Assembly: GCF_021462225.1 (NCBI RefSeq)
Contig: NC_061806.1
Coordinates: forward strand, 558,001 to 622,000
Origin: Girardinichthys multiradiatus
Taxonomy: Eukaryota > Chordata > Actinopteri > Cyprinodontiformes > Goodeidae
Length of the DNA: 64,000 bases
Direction: 5' to 3'
In this document: piece by piece, positions 33,690 through 45,539 of the stretch
Position numbering within the stretch: the first letter of the stretch is position 1
Layout of the letters: every line of letters begins with the position of its first letter
Program-made: the position numbers and the translations under genes
Notes under the pieces: model-generated
What the model was told of the DNA's origin: nothing
Databases searched by the model: none
Seen by the model: only the letters and a program-made list of their open reading frames with translations

Positions 33690-34850
33690 TTCCTACCTAA
33701 ACAAATGTGCTGTCTCATGACATAGTTCTCACCAATCCGGTACCTATAAAACAGCGAGCATACTGTGTCAATCCTATAAAAAGGGAGGTTATGAAACAGG
33801 AAGTGAGGTACCTTGTTAAAAATGTACTTGACTGTATCGATGATGTGCTGCCAGCTACATATGTCACTAAACGTGACATGCTAAAGGGGTACTGGCAAGT
33901 ACCATTAACGAAAAAGGCCTCCGATATTTCTGCTTCTGTAACGCCGGACAGTTTTTTTCAGTACACAGTGATGCCTTTTGGGTTATGTAATGCTCCAGCT
34001 ACGTTTCAAAGGCTTGTAAATAAAGTACTGGGAGGTGTGCCAAACTGCCGAGTGTACCTAGATGACATTGTTATATACTCCAGTGATTGGACTGACCGTC
34101 TTGCTACCTTGTGTGAGGTTTACAAACGCCTCGCAGCTGTCTCACTGACACTCAATCTCTCAAAATGTGAGTTTGGTAAAGGTACCATTCTCTACCTTAG
34201 TCAACACGTTGGTGGAGGTCAGGTGCGTCCTGTAGATGCTAAAGTCAAAGCCATCTCTGACTTTCCAGTTCCAGCTCCGTCGATTCCTGGGGATGGCCGG
34301 GTTTTATCGTCGCTTTTGTAAGAATTTTTCGATGGTAGCGGCCCCTTTAACTGCTTTGACCAGTCCTTCTAGACCTTTTACATGGTCTGAGGAGTGCCAG
34401 CATGCGTTTCAGAACCTGAAAGGATTGCTTACTTGTTCTCCTGTTCTTTCCACCCCAAATGTCAACCTGCCATTTAAACTGGAGGTAGATGCCAGTGCAG
34501 TTGGGGTAGGAGCTGTCCTGCTGCAGGAAGATAAAGATGGCATAGATCATCCTGTAGGTTACTTCTCAAGGAAGTTCAATCTTCATCAAAGTAGGTATTC
34601 TACTATTGAAAAAGAAACGCTTGCATTGCTTTTGGCATTGGAGCATTATGAGGTTTATCTTGGCTTGAGTGTGGAGCCCACAACAGTCTTCACAGACCAT
34701 AACCCACTTGTCTTCCTTTGTAGGATGTACAATCAAAATCAGCAACTTATGCAGTGGGCTTTAATTATTCAGGAGTACTACCTCAAGATCTGCCATAAAA
34801 AAGGGTTAGAAAATGTTTTGGCAGATGCTTTGTCACGTGTGTTTTGACCT
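33690..34850 (+). pseudogene. pol: Gypsy reverse transcriptase and RNase H
   Basis: Reverse transcriptase 33707-34321: KRDMLKGYWQVPL (catalytic Asp), FQYTVMPFGLCNAPATFQRL and VYLDDIVIYS, with the YLDD active site at 34055-34066. A frameshift near 34250-34300 leads to 34236-34847 with GMAGFYRRFCKNFS and FTWSEECQHAF (thumb/connection), then RNase H with all four acidic residues visible: VDAS, the Glu in IEKETLALL, TDHN and ADALSR. The start is missing and the N-terminal fingers are partly decayed. The Asp-rich centres are intact. Confidence 0.9.
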
Positions 34851-34895
34851 TGCGTTTTTAGTTTTAGGCATACCAAACATCTTGTTTCGACTTGT

Positions 34896-34906
34896 AAGGG
34901 TGGGGG
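34896..34906 (+). other. Polypurine tract of the gypsy element
   Basis: AAGGGTGGGGG directly before the 3' LTR start TGTTACATG at 34907; expected plus-strand primer. Confidence 0.75.
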
Positions 34907-35177
34907 TGTTACATGTCTGCTGGACTGTGTGTTTCCCCCCCCTTGTGTCTCCTGTCTCTCACAGGTTCACAGTGCAGGGTAATGCCAATTTGCCTTGATT
35001 GGCTTGAGGGAGCTGATCAGGCAGCTCTACATAAACTGCTCACCTGTAGGGCAGGGGGTGTGGCTTCACCTGGCTGGCTTTTTGGCACATGCTTGGTTCT
35101 CCAGCATTGTTTCAAGGTTTGTGGTGGGAGTTTGTGGGCTAGGTAAGTTTGGGGTACCCTGTACATTTCCATCATGT
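34907..35177 (+). repeat. 3' LTR of the gypsy element, 3'-truncated
   Basis: Starts TGTTACATGTCTGC. Positions 35023-35177 match the 5' LTR (27701-27856); the alignment ends at CATCATGTAGT, where unrelated sequence begins. The two LTRs are truncated at opposite ends; together they imply an original LTR of about 612 bases. Confidence 0.88.
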
Positions 35178-35389
35178 AGTGGTCAATATGCAATACATGA
35201 AAAATGAATCTCAACAAACAAAATCCACATTAACCTGTCTGAAAATGTCATGTTAAAATCGTTTTCACAAATCACAAAATCGTCTCTTTGCATAGAAGAC
35301 TTTAGTCTCTGTTTGAGCAGCCTTTTTACCTTTCAGAAAGAATTGGACACCAATGGCATTTTACCATGGAAAATGGGGCATAGCAAGAA

Positions 35390-35437
35390 GGGAAAAACAA
35401 GTTATGCGAGAGTATGATGGTCTATGTCAGAGTTTGA

Positions 35438-35478
<41 letters not shown>

Positions 35479-36070
35479 CAAGAGTTTGAAGGTAAGCTAA
35501 TGATACCTAATGCTAGCTTGCTATAGTGGTCAACTACACAATGAGACCAGTGTACGATGATTTAATGGTTGAAGATATTTGTTATTGTAACATGCATGCT
35601 GTGTGTTTCAGATGGCGCTCCTGTTGCAAATGTATCACCGCAGACAGTCAGTCTGGGCATTTAGCCATGCCTCCTGGTGATTGAGTGTTATTGCTTCTGG
35701 TTTTATGAATGCACAGTGGTTGCAAAACGTCAGGAAGTCTGAACAAATGTTTAGCTTCCTGTGCAACAAACCGCATCCAGCTCTGGATTGACTAAATATA
35801 ACTTTCAGTATTCGACATGTTAGTCAGCATCGCAGCTGTGTGCAGGTATGTGTAGCAGTTTTGTGCTGCTGCAGATATAAAAATATTCTTGCCTGCCAAG
35901 CCCTGAGCCCAAACATGTATCACTGTATCTCATTATGTATTTTGACAATATATTTGACAATATTCTTTGTCTCTACTAGCCGAGTCGAACCGCGCTGATT
36001 AAGTACTATTACAAAAGGACCATAAGAAAGTATGATTGTGTATGTAAGAGAGTGTAGGTTTGCTGTAATG
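35390..36070. repeat. (GT)n microsatellite and degenerate minisatellite pieces
   Basis: A (TG)n run at about 35440-35470 followed by CGCGCG, set in AGAGTATGATGG/AGAGTTTGATAGTGTG units. A second piece lies at about 36018-36058 (AAGTATGATTGTGTATGTAA). These are the reverse complement of the 21995-22265 tandem repeat. The sequence between (35520-36010) shows no gene. Confidence 0.65.
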
Positions 36071-36139
36071 TCAACACAGAACTGTCAATCAATTATTGAT
36101 AAGAGTATAAATAATGTTTTACATGGCTTTTTTGTATAA

Positions 36140-36485
36140 AAAGGTTTTCATACCTATTGACGTTTTCGACCTTTTCTCATGTTACAACCACAAATCTCAA
36201 TGCATTTCCATAGTAATTAATGTGATTGACCAACACAAAGTAGTGCATAACTGTAAAGTAAAGTAAAATAATACAGGTTTTCATTTGTTATTCACTAATA
36301 AAAACCTGAAAAGTGTGGGTTGTGTATGTAATTGGCCCCCTTTGTGTAAAAACTTTGTAGAATCACTTTTCCGTTGTATCTCTGGCTGTATGTTGGTGGT
36401 TTTCCTGCTGGAGGGTGAACATTTGCTACCAGCCCAAGATCAGATATGTCCTTGTGCAAAACACAGCCTGAAATAAATTTATTTT
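36140..36485. repeat. Non-autonomous DNA-transposon-like repeat
   Basis: TTTTCTCATGTTACAACCAC and TGATTGACCAACACAAAGTAG are landmarks of a common fish repeat that I associate with Tc1-type non-autonomous elements. A matching inverted end was not found, so the class is inferred. The short frame at 36285-36476 is not a gene. Confidence 0.45.
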
Positions 36486-36835
36486 TTACTCTTGTTGTGT
36501 TACCTCTCAATGTGCTGGTCCAGGTTCCTCGACCTGGGATTCTGAACATTCCGCTCCTCAGCCAAGTGTAGAAACTCTACATATATGTTCAACACAGCCT
36601 CAAGGTTATCTCTTTAGGGAGTTGCTGTCTGTTTTTATCTTGGTAAAGGTGTTGGAGGTTTGGCAGTTCTTCACTTAGGAATTCAGAGCTGAAATGTAAG
36701 CAGCCCAAAAACACAAACATGGCATAAAAATAAATAAATAAAGCCGACACGGACGAGGCTGACACAGACAGCACAGGTGCCCACCATTGTGAGTGTGCTT
36801 GTGTAAGGATTTCAATTTTTCGATTAAATTCAGTT

Positions 36836-36900
36836 TATTCATATAGTGCCAATTCACAACAAATGTCATCTAAAGACACTTTACATAAAAAGTCAATTCA
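36836..36900 (-). repeat. L2 3' tail, antisense
   Basis: CAGTTTATTCATATAGTGCC then AATTCACAACAAATGTCATCT is the reverse complement of the L2 3' terminus seen at 5670-5705 and 50795-50835. Confidence 0.7.
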
Positions 36901-36909
36901 ATCATTAAG

Positions 36910-39900
36910 AGAGAGTCCAGGTGATAGATTCCATATTGATCATAGTTATCAAACAATGCAGTGAAGTTCAGTTTATTATTTTTACTGGTTAAAAAGGCTG
37001 CTTTAGTGCATGTTACAGATGTATGAGGCCGTGTGATGTAGATGGGTGCCCCACTGCTTCTGTTAGTGAGAAACCCACCTACCCCCTGGCTCTTAGTGTC
37101 TCCTTAATGAAATAAAATAAAATTGGGGAGAAGGGCAGGAACTGAAACAGGAGGCCACAGTGATGTGACCATCTCCACTGCATCACCAGCCTCAGATTTC
37201 CTAAAGTTTTCTGGTGTTCAGCGTTTAGGGGTACAGCATTCTGAAAGGTGGTGAATGCAGTGCCTAAACCCCTGCTCCCACCCCTAGTTTTTTGCAGCCA
37301 GCAGCCCTCCAATTCCCCATGTCTCTCAGTTCCACTCTGCCTGGATATGAAGAAAACCCTGCTTCTTTATTACCTTTCCAACATCAATTTATTTTCTCAC
37401 AAAAACAAATGTAGTTAACTGAAAAACATTACCTCAATGTAAAATGTAAAATTGCATTCATGTTTAATCTCCTGGACCCCTCTAGAGTTGTTCAGCACAT
37501 TCAACTGATCTCAGAGAGATGCCTTGCAAATCCAATCTAAAACCAACAGCAACGACAAAAATGCTACAGAAGAGGTAGAATGATTGTCTTTATATAGGAT
37601 AATGTATTCTTAGGTAAACAACTGTTCTCCTTGATGCTGTGCCAGTATTGCAGTTTAATCACACAGAGAGTAAATATATGAATTTGTGCTCCTGAATGCT
37701 CATTAAGGATGCTAACCATACGGCTCCTTCCTGGAATGAGGAATTTGCAGCTTCGGCACTGAGAGCAATGACCATCATTCATGCTGCCAGCTTCCATTGC
37801 CCGTTGGCAAGTTTAGCTACACGTACTTTGGATTTGGAGGAAAGCAAACCAGTTGTATTTAATCATCCCCTGGGAGAGATTTGCATTGAAACTCACGTGG
37901 GAATGATCAATGGCTTCTGCAGAAAAGCGCAACGCTACGTGCAGTCATTACTCACCTTACATCTCTCTCCAGTGTTTACTGATATGTGCTTTCATCTGTA
38001 CCATATTGCAGGCTTGAGATAACTGTGGGGTGTAACATCATTCAAAACAATCTTAATAAAGGTCTTTTGAACAAATAACCATTTGCAGCAGGGAGAACCC
38101 AGGGATATAATTTGAAAACAAACAGTGAGAAAGAATTATGATAGCTCATAATATTGTTATAATCGACACAGCAATTAATAACAGTAATTTTAAATTTACT
38201 CCTCTGTCTCCTCATTTAGAAATGTGATATCTGGCTACTTTACTTGACCTTTCTGACAACAGGGCAACTCTAATTCAGCACTGTTCTAAGAGGCAGTGCA
38301 AATGTAAAGTGTGACAGACAATCTTAGAATTAAATTCCCCAAGTTAAAACACAATCACTCCTGTGTGCATAACTACAAATTTCAGAGAAAAAATTATACA
38401 ATAACTTAAAGTAAATTTCTTAAAAATGTTTTCTTCGCTCTGCTTTTATAAATTCTGACTTTAATTCAAGTCATGTACATTACAACAATTTACAACAAAT
38501 ATTTTGTTTCATTTTCATTTCAAGGCACTTCCCGAAAAAGTCAAATGAGTCCAATCATACAGACAGAATCCAAGTCAATTACATACATTCAAGTTTTTTA
38601 GAAGCTTATGTGAAATTACACAATCGTGCAAACGTATTTGCCCCGTTACATATTTGTTTTTGCTTTTTTGTCACAAAAATGCTACAGATCAAACAAAGTT
38701 AACCTGTCTGAATGCAGAATTACATTTTCAGGGACATAATCTAACTTTCCCCTTAGTGAAAAAGTAATTGACATCTGAAACAAATAAATGTTTACGGCAC
38801 CCTTCGTGGCAACAACTGCTTTTGAGGTTTTTACATTTGGAATTTTAAGACACTCATCTTTGCCGAATTATTTTAATTCAGTCATATTCCAGGGTTTTCA
38901 AGCATTAAGACCACAGCATCTTAATTAGATTTAAGTTCAAACTTACACTCTTTTTCTGAGCCATTCAGATGTCAACTTTCTGATGTACTTTGGATCACTC
39001 TGCTACTGCATGAAGTAAGCTTGGGTTCAACATCACAAACTGATTGCAAGATATTCATCTTCAAGATTTAATGCTATAGAGCATAATTCATGGTTCTATC
39101 AATTACACCAAGTTGTCCTGGTCCTGATCTAACTGCCACCACCATGTTTAATTGACACACAGGCTTGTGGTAGAATGTAAACTCCAGCCAGAGCAAGCTA
39201 GAACTTCCTTGGTGAGTAGGAAGGTTTACAGTTCTTTTAAAAGACTCCAGGTGAGGGCTACATGACTTCTGTGACATCAATACACGAACCTTTGCTCGGT
39301 GAGCAGCTACTGTGGCCCTGAAGTGCAAAGCACAACTACAAATAAAAAACAAAAACAAGAAAACACAACAACATACAATGACATCTAAAAAAAAACATTA
39401 ACCTACCGGAAGAGGTGAAGATCAGTAGGAAGAAACATGTAGGCCCAAAAAGTATTTTCTTTGATCTGATCAAACGCAGTGATAAGGGTAAATTAGCCTG
39501 GTAAATTCAAATGCTGAATAAATAGTGTATCTACAACTTGAACAGTAGCATCATACAGGTCAAATATAACAGTCAGTGGCATCTTGGGAGCAATTTTCTT
39601 GGGAATTAATTCTGAGTTTTCCTGTTTTTCTTATTGTATGGATTGTGGCATGTCGCCCGTATGCACGTGTCTGTGGTGTGTGACATTGTAATACTTTTTC
39701 CTTTGCTTGACTTTAGCAAGACAGACTTCCCTGCCCGACTCAAACCTTCAACACATTCCTCGCACACCGAAAAAAGAAAAATGAGGAACGGCATTACATT
39801 CCCTCATTCTTGAGTGTGGTATGAAGAAACTTCAATGTAGCAAAGCTACGCAGAAAAAGAATAATTGTTTACTTGTGATAGTAGCTTGTCAAGACCCCTG

Positions 39901-40105
39901 CTTGTCAGGTAATCAATGATCAGTCAAAAAGGTAATCAGCTATTGATTAATGATTTAACTACCGCTATTATGAACTGTTTGTATCCAGATCTGCAGTTTA
40001 TGAGTAAAAGTTAGTATCATTCTGCTTTTACTGATATTAGTAATCAAGCTTAGCCCATTTGGATCTTTTGGCAACATGTAACACATCAGGAATTAAAATA
40101 AATAA
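36910..40105. other. No gene recognised; one repeat fragment
   Basis: AT-rich. The segment 38632-38830 (GTATTTGCCCCGTTACATAT, TTTTTGTCACAAAAATG) resembles another non-autonomous fish transposon. A 108-codon frame at 37696-38022 has ordinary codon composition but no family match that I recognise, and I found no splice context; it remains an unsupported candidate exon. Confidence 0.4.
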
Positions 40106-40109
40106 GTTT

Positions 40110-40310
40110 GAGCGTGGCGCTTGTGGTGTAGGGGTTAGACGCATGACCACATATAGAGGCTGTGGTCCTTAATGTGGCTGTCCCGGGTTCAACTCCTGGA
40201 CCTGGCAACCTTTGCCGGGTGTCTCACCCTCTCTCTTTGTCCCTCTTTCCTGTCTGCCTACTGTCGAAGAGATGAAAAATAAAGGCCTCTAGTGCCAAAA
40301 TTTTTTTATC
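40110..40310 (+). repeat. tRNA-derived SINE
   Basis: An internal RNA polymerase III promoter is visible: A-box-like TGGTGTAGGGGTTAGACGC (40122-40140) and B box GGTTCAACTCC (40187-40197), in tRNA-like spacing. A pyrimidine-rich body (CTCACCCTCTCTCTTTGTCC) follows, then the end AATAAAGGCCTCTAGTGCC. This is the common teleost tRNA-SINE architecture. The B box differs from GGTTCRANYCC by nothing, so transcription is possible in principle. Confidence 0.78.
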
Positions 40311-40529
40311 TTAAATAAGTTTGACATTGTTTTTTAAACTTTGCTCAGTCTTCCACATCTTTTTCCTTCTAGATAAATGTTGGCTTGATGGCTGTTCAGA
40401 AGGATGGTCCTAGGCTGCAATGTGGAAAAACAACAGACCCTGACATCAATGCCACAACTCTGCTCAGTCAGACTGTTAAAAAATGAAAGACTTTGACAAA
40501 ATTGTAAAAGATGGACTTTCTTCCTTCCG

Positions 40530-41470
40530 TGTCCGGATGGCGCAGCAGTCATTAACATCCTCCTACAAAACCTCCACCTTCAGTCTCCATTTGCAGAGTT
40601 TCCTTCTACCTGCCAAATCTCAACCGTCAATGCTCACCTTGATGTTCCACTACTGACCTGCACAGGTAACATCCGTTTTGAGGCCGAAAATGTGTTCTTT
40701 GGTTTAACATGAGCTCATACTTTAGTAACCATTATACAGGAGCCATGTGCTGCCTGCAGCCCTGCAGCACCTCCAACCTTTACCATAATGCAGCTGCATT
40801 AGATTCAAACTGCAGAAAGTCTCCAGATCTCCAGGGGAAACCTACACAATGATCTACAACAACATTTAATTTCCCTTTGTGTTTAATAAAGTATTTTTGA
40901 ATTGAATTGAATCGTCATGGAACAGGCTGCAGATTATGTTACCATTTGAACCTTCAGCCAGTCAACACCTTCTAGTCGCTGCTATTTTTTCTCTTGCTTT
41001 AAATATCTTGATGCAGGACGTCTAACGCTCTGGAGGAAACTTTCCCCATACAGGTTAGCATCTCCTTTTTATTTATAACCTTTGACTTTCTCCACCGGCT
41101 GTCCTACATTCTGTCTTCATCTGAACCTTCACCAGTCTCCTCCTCCAAATTGCTGCCATGTCTTCTTCTGCTTCAACTCCTGCCTCCAACATCTTCTTCC
41201 TGCAAGCAGCAGTTTTCTGGTAGTCCGCAACAAGGTAGACCTCTACCCATCATCTCTGTATGCTACCTGCATCAAACCCCTGAAGCTGGAGATGTTCATA
41301 GAACTTTTTACTTTACAACAACCTCTATCACCTTCGACCTCTGCAGCCATTCTTCCAAACATTTCTCCTCTGAACAAACATCACCCTCTCCTTCTATGGC
41401 CTCCCGACAAAACCTCCATCTTGAACTTTCTCAAGTTAAAGCTCCACATCTCCATCCTCTGAAAGAACCC
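40530..41470. other. CT-rich low-complexity region with a LINE tail
   Basis: Pyrimidine-rich sequence with recurring CTCCACCTTC/CTCCTCC/CTTCTACCT words; open frames at 41082-41462 and 41150-41512 (rich in Pro, Ser, Leu) follow from that composition. At 40878-40913 TTAATAAAGTATTTTTGAATTGAATTGAAT is the sense version of the tail at 25250. Confidence 0.45.
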
Positions 41471-41960
41471 GAGGGGAATATATTATTGAAAAGTTCATTT
41501 ATTGCAACTTAATTCACTACAAGTAACACATCAATAGATAAATTACAGACATTAATGTTTTCAAGCCTTTATCTCTGCTAATTATGATGAATTTTAATTG
41601 CAGCCAATAAAAACACAACATGTAAGATTAGAATATTAGATCAGACCAATGAAAAAGCATAAAAAAATATTCATTTTTTGAGTAGATTACTGTAAGTTTT
41701 ATAATCAGATATAGAACTTTTTGCAGAGGGATAAAATTGGGGAATACTAAGGGTTTGATTACTTGCATGTATTTTACCTCCTTTCTAACTATGGACCTGA
41801 TTTTCAAAAGTTTTGCGTGTACAAACTGCACGCAAACCTCTTTGCAAACGAGCAAAGCTGATCTGCAAACGACATGGTAATCGGATTGCGTGTGCAAAAT
41901 CAGTGAAACTGTGGGTGCAAACTTTTTAGTGTGTTTGCCTTCATGAATACGCAAAACATA

Positions 41961-43570
41961 CAGGTCCTTCTCAAAATATTAGCATATTGTGATAAAGTTC
42001 ATTATTTTCCATAATGTCATGATGAAAATTTAACATTCATATATTTTAGATTCATTGCACACTAACTGAAATATTTCAGGTCTTTTATTGTCTTAATACG
42101 GATGATTTTGGCATACAGCTCATGAAAACCCAAAATTCCTATCTCACAAAATTAGCATATTTCATCCGACCAATAAAAGAAAAGTGTTTTTAATACAAAA
42201 AACGTCAACCTTCAAATAATCATGTACAGTTATGCACTCAATACTTGGTCGGGAATCCTTTTGCAGAAATGACTGCTTCAATGCGGCGTGGCATGGAGGC
42301 AATCAGCCTGTGGCACTGCTGAGGTCTTATGGAGGCCCAGGATGCTTCGATAGCGGCCTTTAGCTCATCCAGAGTGTTGGGTCTTGAGTCTCTCAACGTT
42401 CTCTTCACAATATCCCACAGATTCTCTATGGGGTTCAGGTCAGGAGAGTTGGCAGGTCAATTGAGCACAGTGATACCATGGTCAGTAAACCATTTACCAG
42501 TGGTTTTGGCACTGTGAGCAGGTGCCAGGTCGTGCTGAAAAATGAAATCTTCATCTCCATAAAGCTTTTCAGCAGATGGAAGCATGAAGTGCTCCAAAAT
42601 CTCCTGATAGCTAGCTGCATTGACCCTGCCCTTGATAAAACACAGTGGACCAACACCAGCAGCTGGCACAGCACCCCAGACCATCACTGACTGTGGGTAC
42701 TTGACACTGGACTTCTGGCATTTTGGCATTTCCTTCTCCCCAGTCTTCCTCCAGACTCTGGCACCTTGATTTCCGAATGACATGCAGAATTTGCTTTCAT
42801 CCGAAAAAAGTACTTTGGACCACTGAGCAACAGTCCAGTGCTGCTTCTCTGTAGCCCAGGTCAGGCGCTTCTGCCGCTGTTTCTGGTTCAAAAGTGGCTT
42901 GACCTGGGGAATGCGGCACCTGTAGCCCATTTCTTGCACACGCCTGTGCACGGTGGCTCTGGATGTTTCTACTCCAGACTCAGTCCACTGCTTCCGCAGG
43001 TCCCCCAAGGTCTGGAATCAGCCCTTCTCCACAATCTTCCTCAGGGTCCGGTCACCTCTTCTCGTTGTGCAGCGTTTTTTGCCACACTTTTTACTTCCCA
43101 CAGACTTCCCACTGAGGTGCCTTGATACAGCACTCTGGGAACAGCCTATTCATTCAGAAATGTCTTTCTGTGTCTTACCCTCTTGCTTGAGGGTGTCAAT
43201 AGTGGCCTTCTGGACAGCAGTCAGGTCGGCAGTCTTACCCATGATTGGGGTTTTGAGTGATGAACCAGGCTGGGAGTTTTAAAGGCCTCATGAATCTTTT
43301 GCAGGTGTTTAGAGTTAACTCGTTGATTCAGATGATTAGGTTCATAGCTCGTTTAGAGACTCTTTTAATGATATGCTAATTTTGTGAGATAGGAATTTTG
43401 GGTTTTCATGAGCTGTATGCCAAAATCATCCATATTAAGACAATAAAAGACCTGAAATATTTCAGTTAGTGTGCAATGAATCTAAAATATATGAATGTTA
43501 AATTTTCATCATGACATTATGGAAAATAATGAACTTTATCACAATATGCTAATATTTTGAGAAGGACCTG
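41961..43570 (-). mobile_element. Complete Tc1-like transposon with near-perfect TIRs
   Basis: Ends CAGGTCCTTC...GAAGGACCTG, flanked by TA on both sides (41959-41960 and 43571-43572). The inverted repeats 41961-42160 and 43371-43570 are 200 bases long and differ at one position (ACGG against ATGG at about 42099). Total 1,610 bases. This is the youngest-looking element in the window judged by repeat identity. Confidence 0.96.
42238..43242 (-). pseudogene. Tc1 transposase with three in-frame TGA stops
   Basis: One continuous frame of 335 codons from ATG 43242 to TGA 42238, no frameshift. In-frame TGA codons occur at codons 31 (43152-43150), 75 (43020-43018) and 262 (42459-42457). Domains: N-terminal helix-turn-helix with SQSAVSRHL, a KKRCTTRRGDR basic segment, then the DDE core with Asp in FSDESKF, Asp in FQHDLAP and Glu in SPDLNPIE, the last lying after the third stop. 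Spacing from second Asp to Glu is 34 residues, the usual Tc1 value. The 5' stops cut the DNA-binding domain, so no active protein is expected. Confidence 0.93.
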
Positions 43571-43699
43571 TATGATAATGACCCAAACGCGCAAATTCAT
43601 GGGAGGAGTATATGCAAATATCATCCACCAGCAATGCGAATTTCAAAGCCTGAAACGGTTTGCGAGCGCAATTTTTGAGTGTGGATTTAGCACATTTGA

Positions 43700-45530
43700 A
43701 ATGCAGGTGCTAACTGAGACACAAAAATGTCTGCTGTCACTTTGGCCACAAGGAGACAGATAGAATGACAGATGACAGGGGGAGAGAATCTTCTGTACAT
43801 GTGCCAACAGATTTGGGTTGTTAGGAAGGACAGGCAGCGGATGCGGACTATCTCCAAGAGTTATCTGACCCGATAGATGGGTTCATAATTTTCTGTGCCC
43901 ATCTTGACGTCATTCTCTGCATTTGCCCTTGGGTCACCAATGTGGTGGGTACTAAGAATGAGTCAGAAACTGTTGTGGGACATGACGGTTGCAGGGTGAG
44001 GCAGGTAAAAAATTGTCCCTTGGCGCCAGTAGTCACTGAGCTTTGGCCAGTGGACCACATGCATATAAAGCAGCCGACCAAGGAATTTCTTCCGCTCATC
44101 AGTCGAAATCACTGTGTCCAAAAGAATGCCTTCCCCTTCTCCTGGTTAGCTGCTGCTTTCTTGTTGGTGGATTCAACCTAGTGTTGGAGAACCTCTGCAT
44201 CAAATAACCTGCAGACGATCTCACCTGGGCCGGGGTTACCCAGGTTGAGATGGAACGGGCTTTTTTGGAGGTTGGACAACAATGCTGACTCAAGTGAAAC
44301 AGATATTTCAATCTGAAAAGACTCACAAAGAAAGGGATGGCAATTAGACATAAAAGACAACAGTAGACATTTAAAGTAGACACACACATTTTGTGATTTT
44401 TAAAATTCAACAATTTAAAAATAATTAAAACCTAGTAATGTAAAAACAAAAAAAGACAAAATATTGTCTTTCAAAAATGGTCTATTCTCAATAAGCTTTG
44501 TGTTATATTGAGGTTAAGCAGCTGGACTGCAACTATTACATAAACACCAACAGCATACTGTATTGGTTGACAAAGTATTCAAAAAACAGTAGTGACAGAT
44601 GTTATTTCCATGTGATTCCAACACACAAAAAAGTAGATATGAAATATAATAATTAGGGCAATAAAATAGTTTATTTCTTCTTGGTGAAGTTTAAAATGCA
44701 TTTTAAGATCCCCTAGCAAGTCAGATCTCTGTTCTTATAATGAGCCTTATAATGCAACAGGCAGTTTGCCTGGTCTTTGCTATCTGTTCAGTTACACTGA
44801 TGAATCTGTTTTTGTTGCTCTGTTTTAGCAAGCATGTTGCTATTATATCTGCTGTCTGTCCCTTCCACCATGTCACCATTAAGACTGTTCCATGCATCCT
44901 CATTTCTGCCCAGCATGAAATTAAAAAAGGCATGTTTTATTGGTGAATGTTCAATCATCTCGTTATCACCTGTTCTGCAGTGTACATCAGACTGATTAAC
45001 ATGGCAGAAAAGGGGTCTTTAAAGAAATGGCATGAGCAAAAGGCTACAAGATATGCAAATATAAAAGGACTGATTAGTCCATAATCAATCAAAATCAAAT
45101 GTCCCTCATTACTTCTGGGTATTGGGGAGACTGTTATAAAACTGTTCAAAACGACACCCTCCCTCTTAATTTATTGGGCATTTCAAGCTGATTGACACTT
45201 TTAGGAAAATTAATAAAACTTTTTATCCAGATGTCGCTATTTTGTGTACTTTAGTCTACTGCTATTATGTATACATAAGCATATCATTTAATTGAACCAC
45301 TGCATATTATTTATTTCTTGTTATAGTCAAGAATTTTCATGAATTATTGTGGTAAGCAGTTATGAAAATGCAGATATCTCATAAAGTAATTGTAAAACAT
45401 TTTCTGGAGACTTTGTATTACACCCTATTTCCCTGTATTTTGGTTTAAATCTGAGTATGGACTAGTTCACTTTTATGAAATATTATTATGACCAAGACTT
45501 AAATCAATTTATTAATGCACTTGGGGATCT
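43700..45530. other. No gene recognised
   Basis: AT-rich sequence. Frames at 43942-44181 (plus) and 44413-44099 (minus), and those around 44721-44946, show no motif. Nothing repeat-like was identified with confidence. Confidence 0.45.
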
Positions 45531-45539
45531 AAATGTGGA

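Larger units (their letters stand above)
27701..35177 (+). mobile_element. Ty3/gypsy element of Gmr1-like type, with nested LINE
   Basis: Order on the plus strand: truncated 5' LTR, primer-binding site, gag with SCAN-related capsid and zinc knuckle, integrase core end and C-terminus, [inserted LINE 30332-33667], reverse transcriptase, RNase H, polypurine tract, truncated 3' LTR. Integrase before reverse transcriptase is the copia-like order that defines the Gmr1-like branch of Ty3/gypsy in deuterostomes; the capsid of that branch is the source of the vertebrate SCAN domain. Protease and the first part of integrase were removed by an in-frame deletion at about 29580. Inactive. Confidence 0.87.
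41780..43620. other. Older repeat split by the Tc1 element
   Basis: Sequence flanking the Tc1 insertion, 41820-41958 and 43573-43680, shares the words GCGTGTGCAAA, ACGCAAA and GCGCAAATT. It probably belongs to one older GC-periodic element into which the Tc1 jumped at a TA. Its class is unknown (a Harbinger-like origin is only a guess). Confidence 0.35.

Noticed and set aside
35440..35476. (TG)n/CG run as a promoter or Z-DNA regulatory site
   Set aside because: Plain microsatellite; no gene nearby whose regulation could be argued.
37696..38022. 108-codon plus frame as a candidate exon
   Set aside because: Reasonable composition but no recognised family, no supporting neighbouring exon; left as unsupported.
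41082..41512. Two overlapping Pro/Ser/Leu-rich frames of about 120 codons
   Set aside because: They follow from pyrimidine-rich low-complexity sequence and show no conserved motif.
42238..43242. In-frame TGA codons read as selenocysteine or programmed readthrough
   Set aside because: Tc1 transposases have no such mechanism; ordinary nonsense mutations explain all three, and they fall in essential domains.
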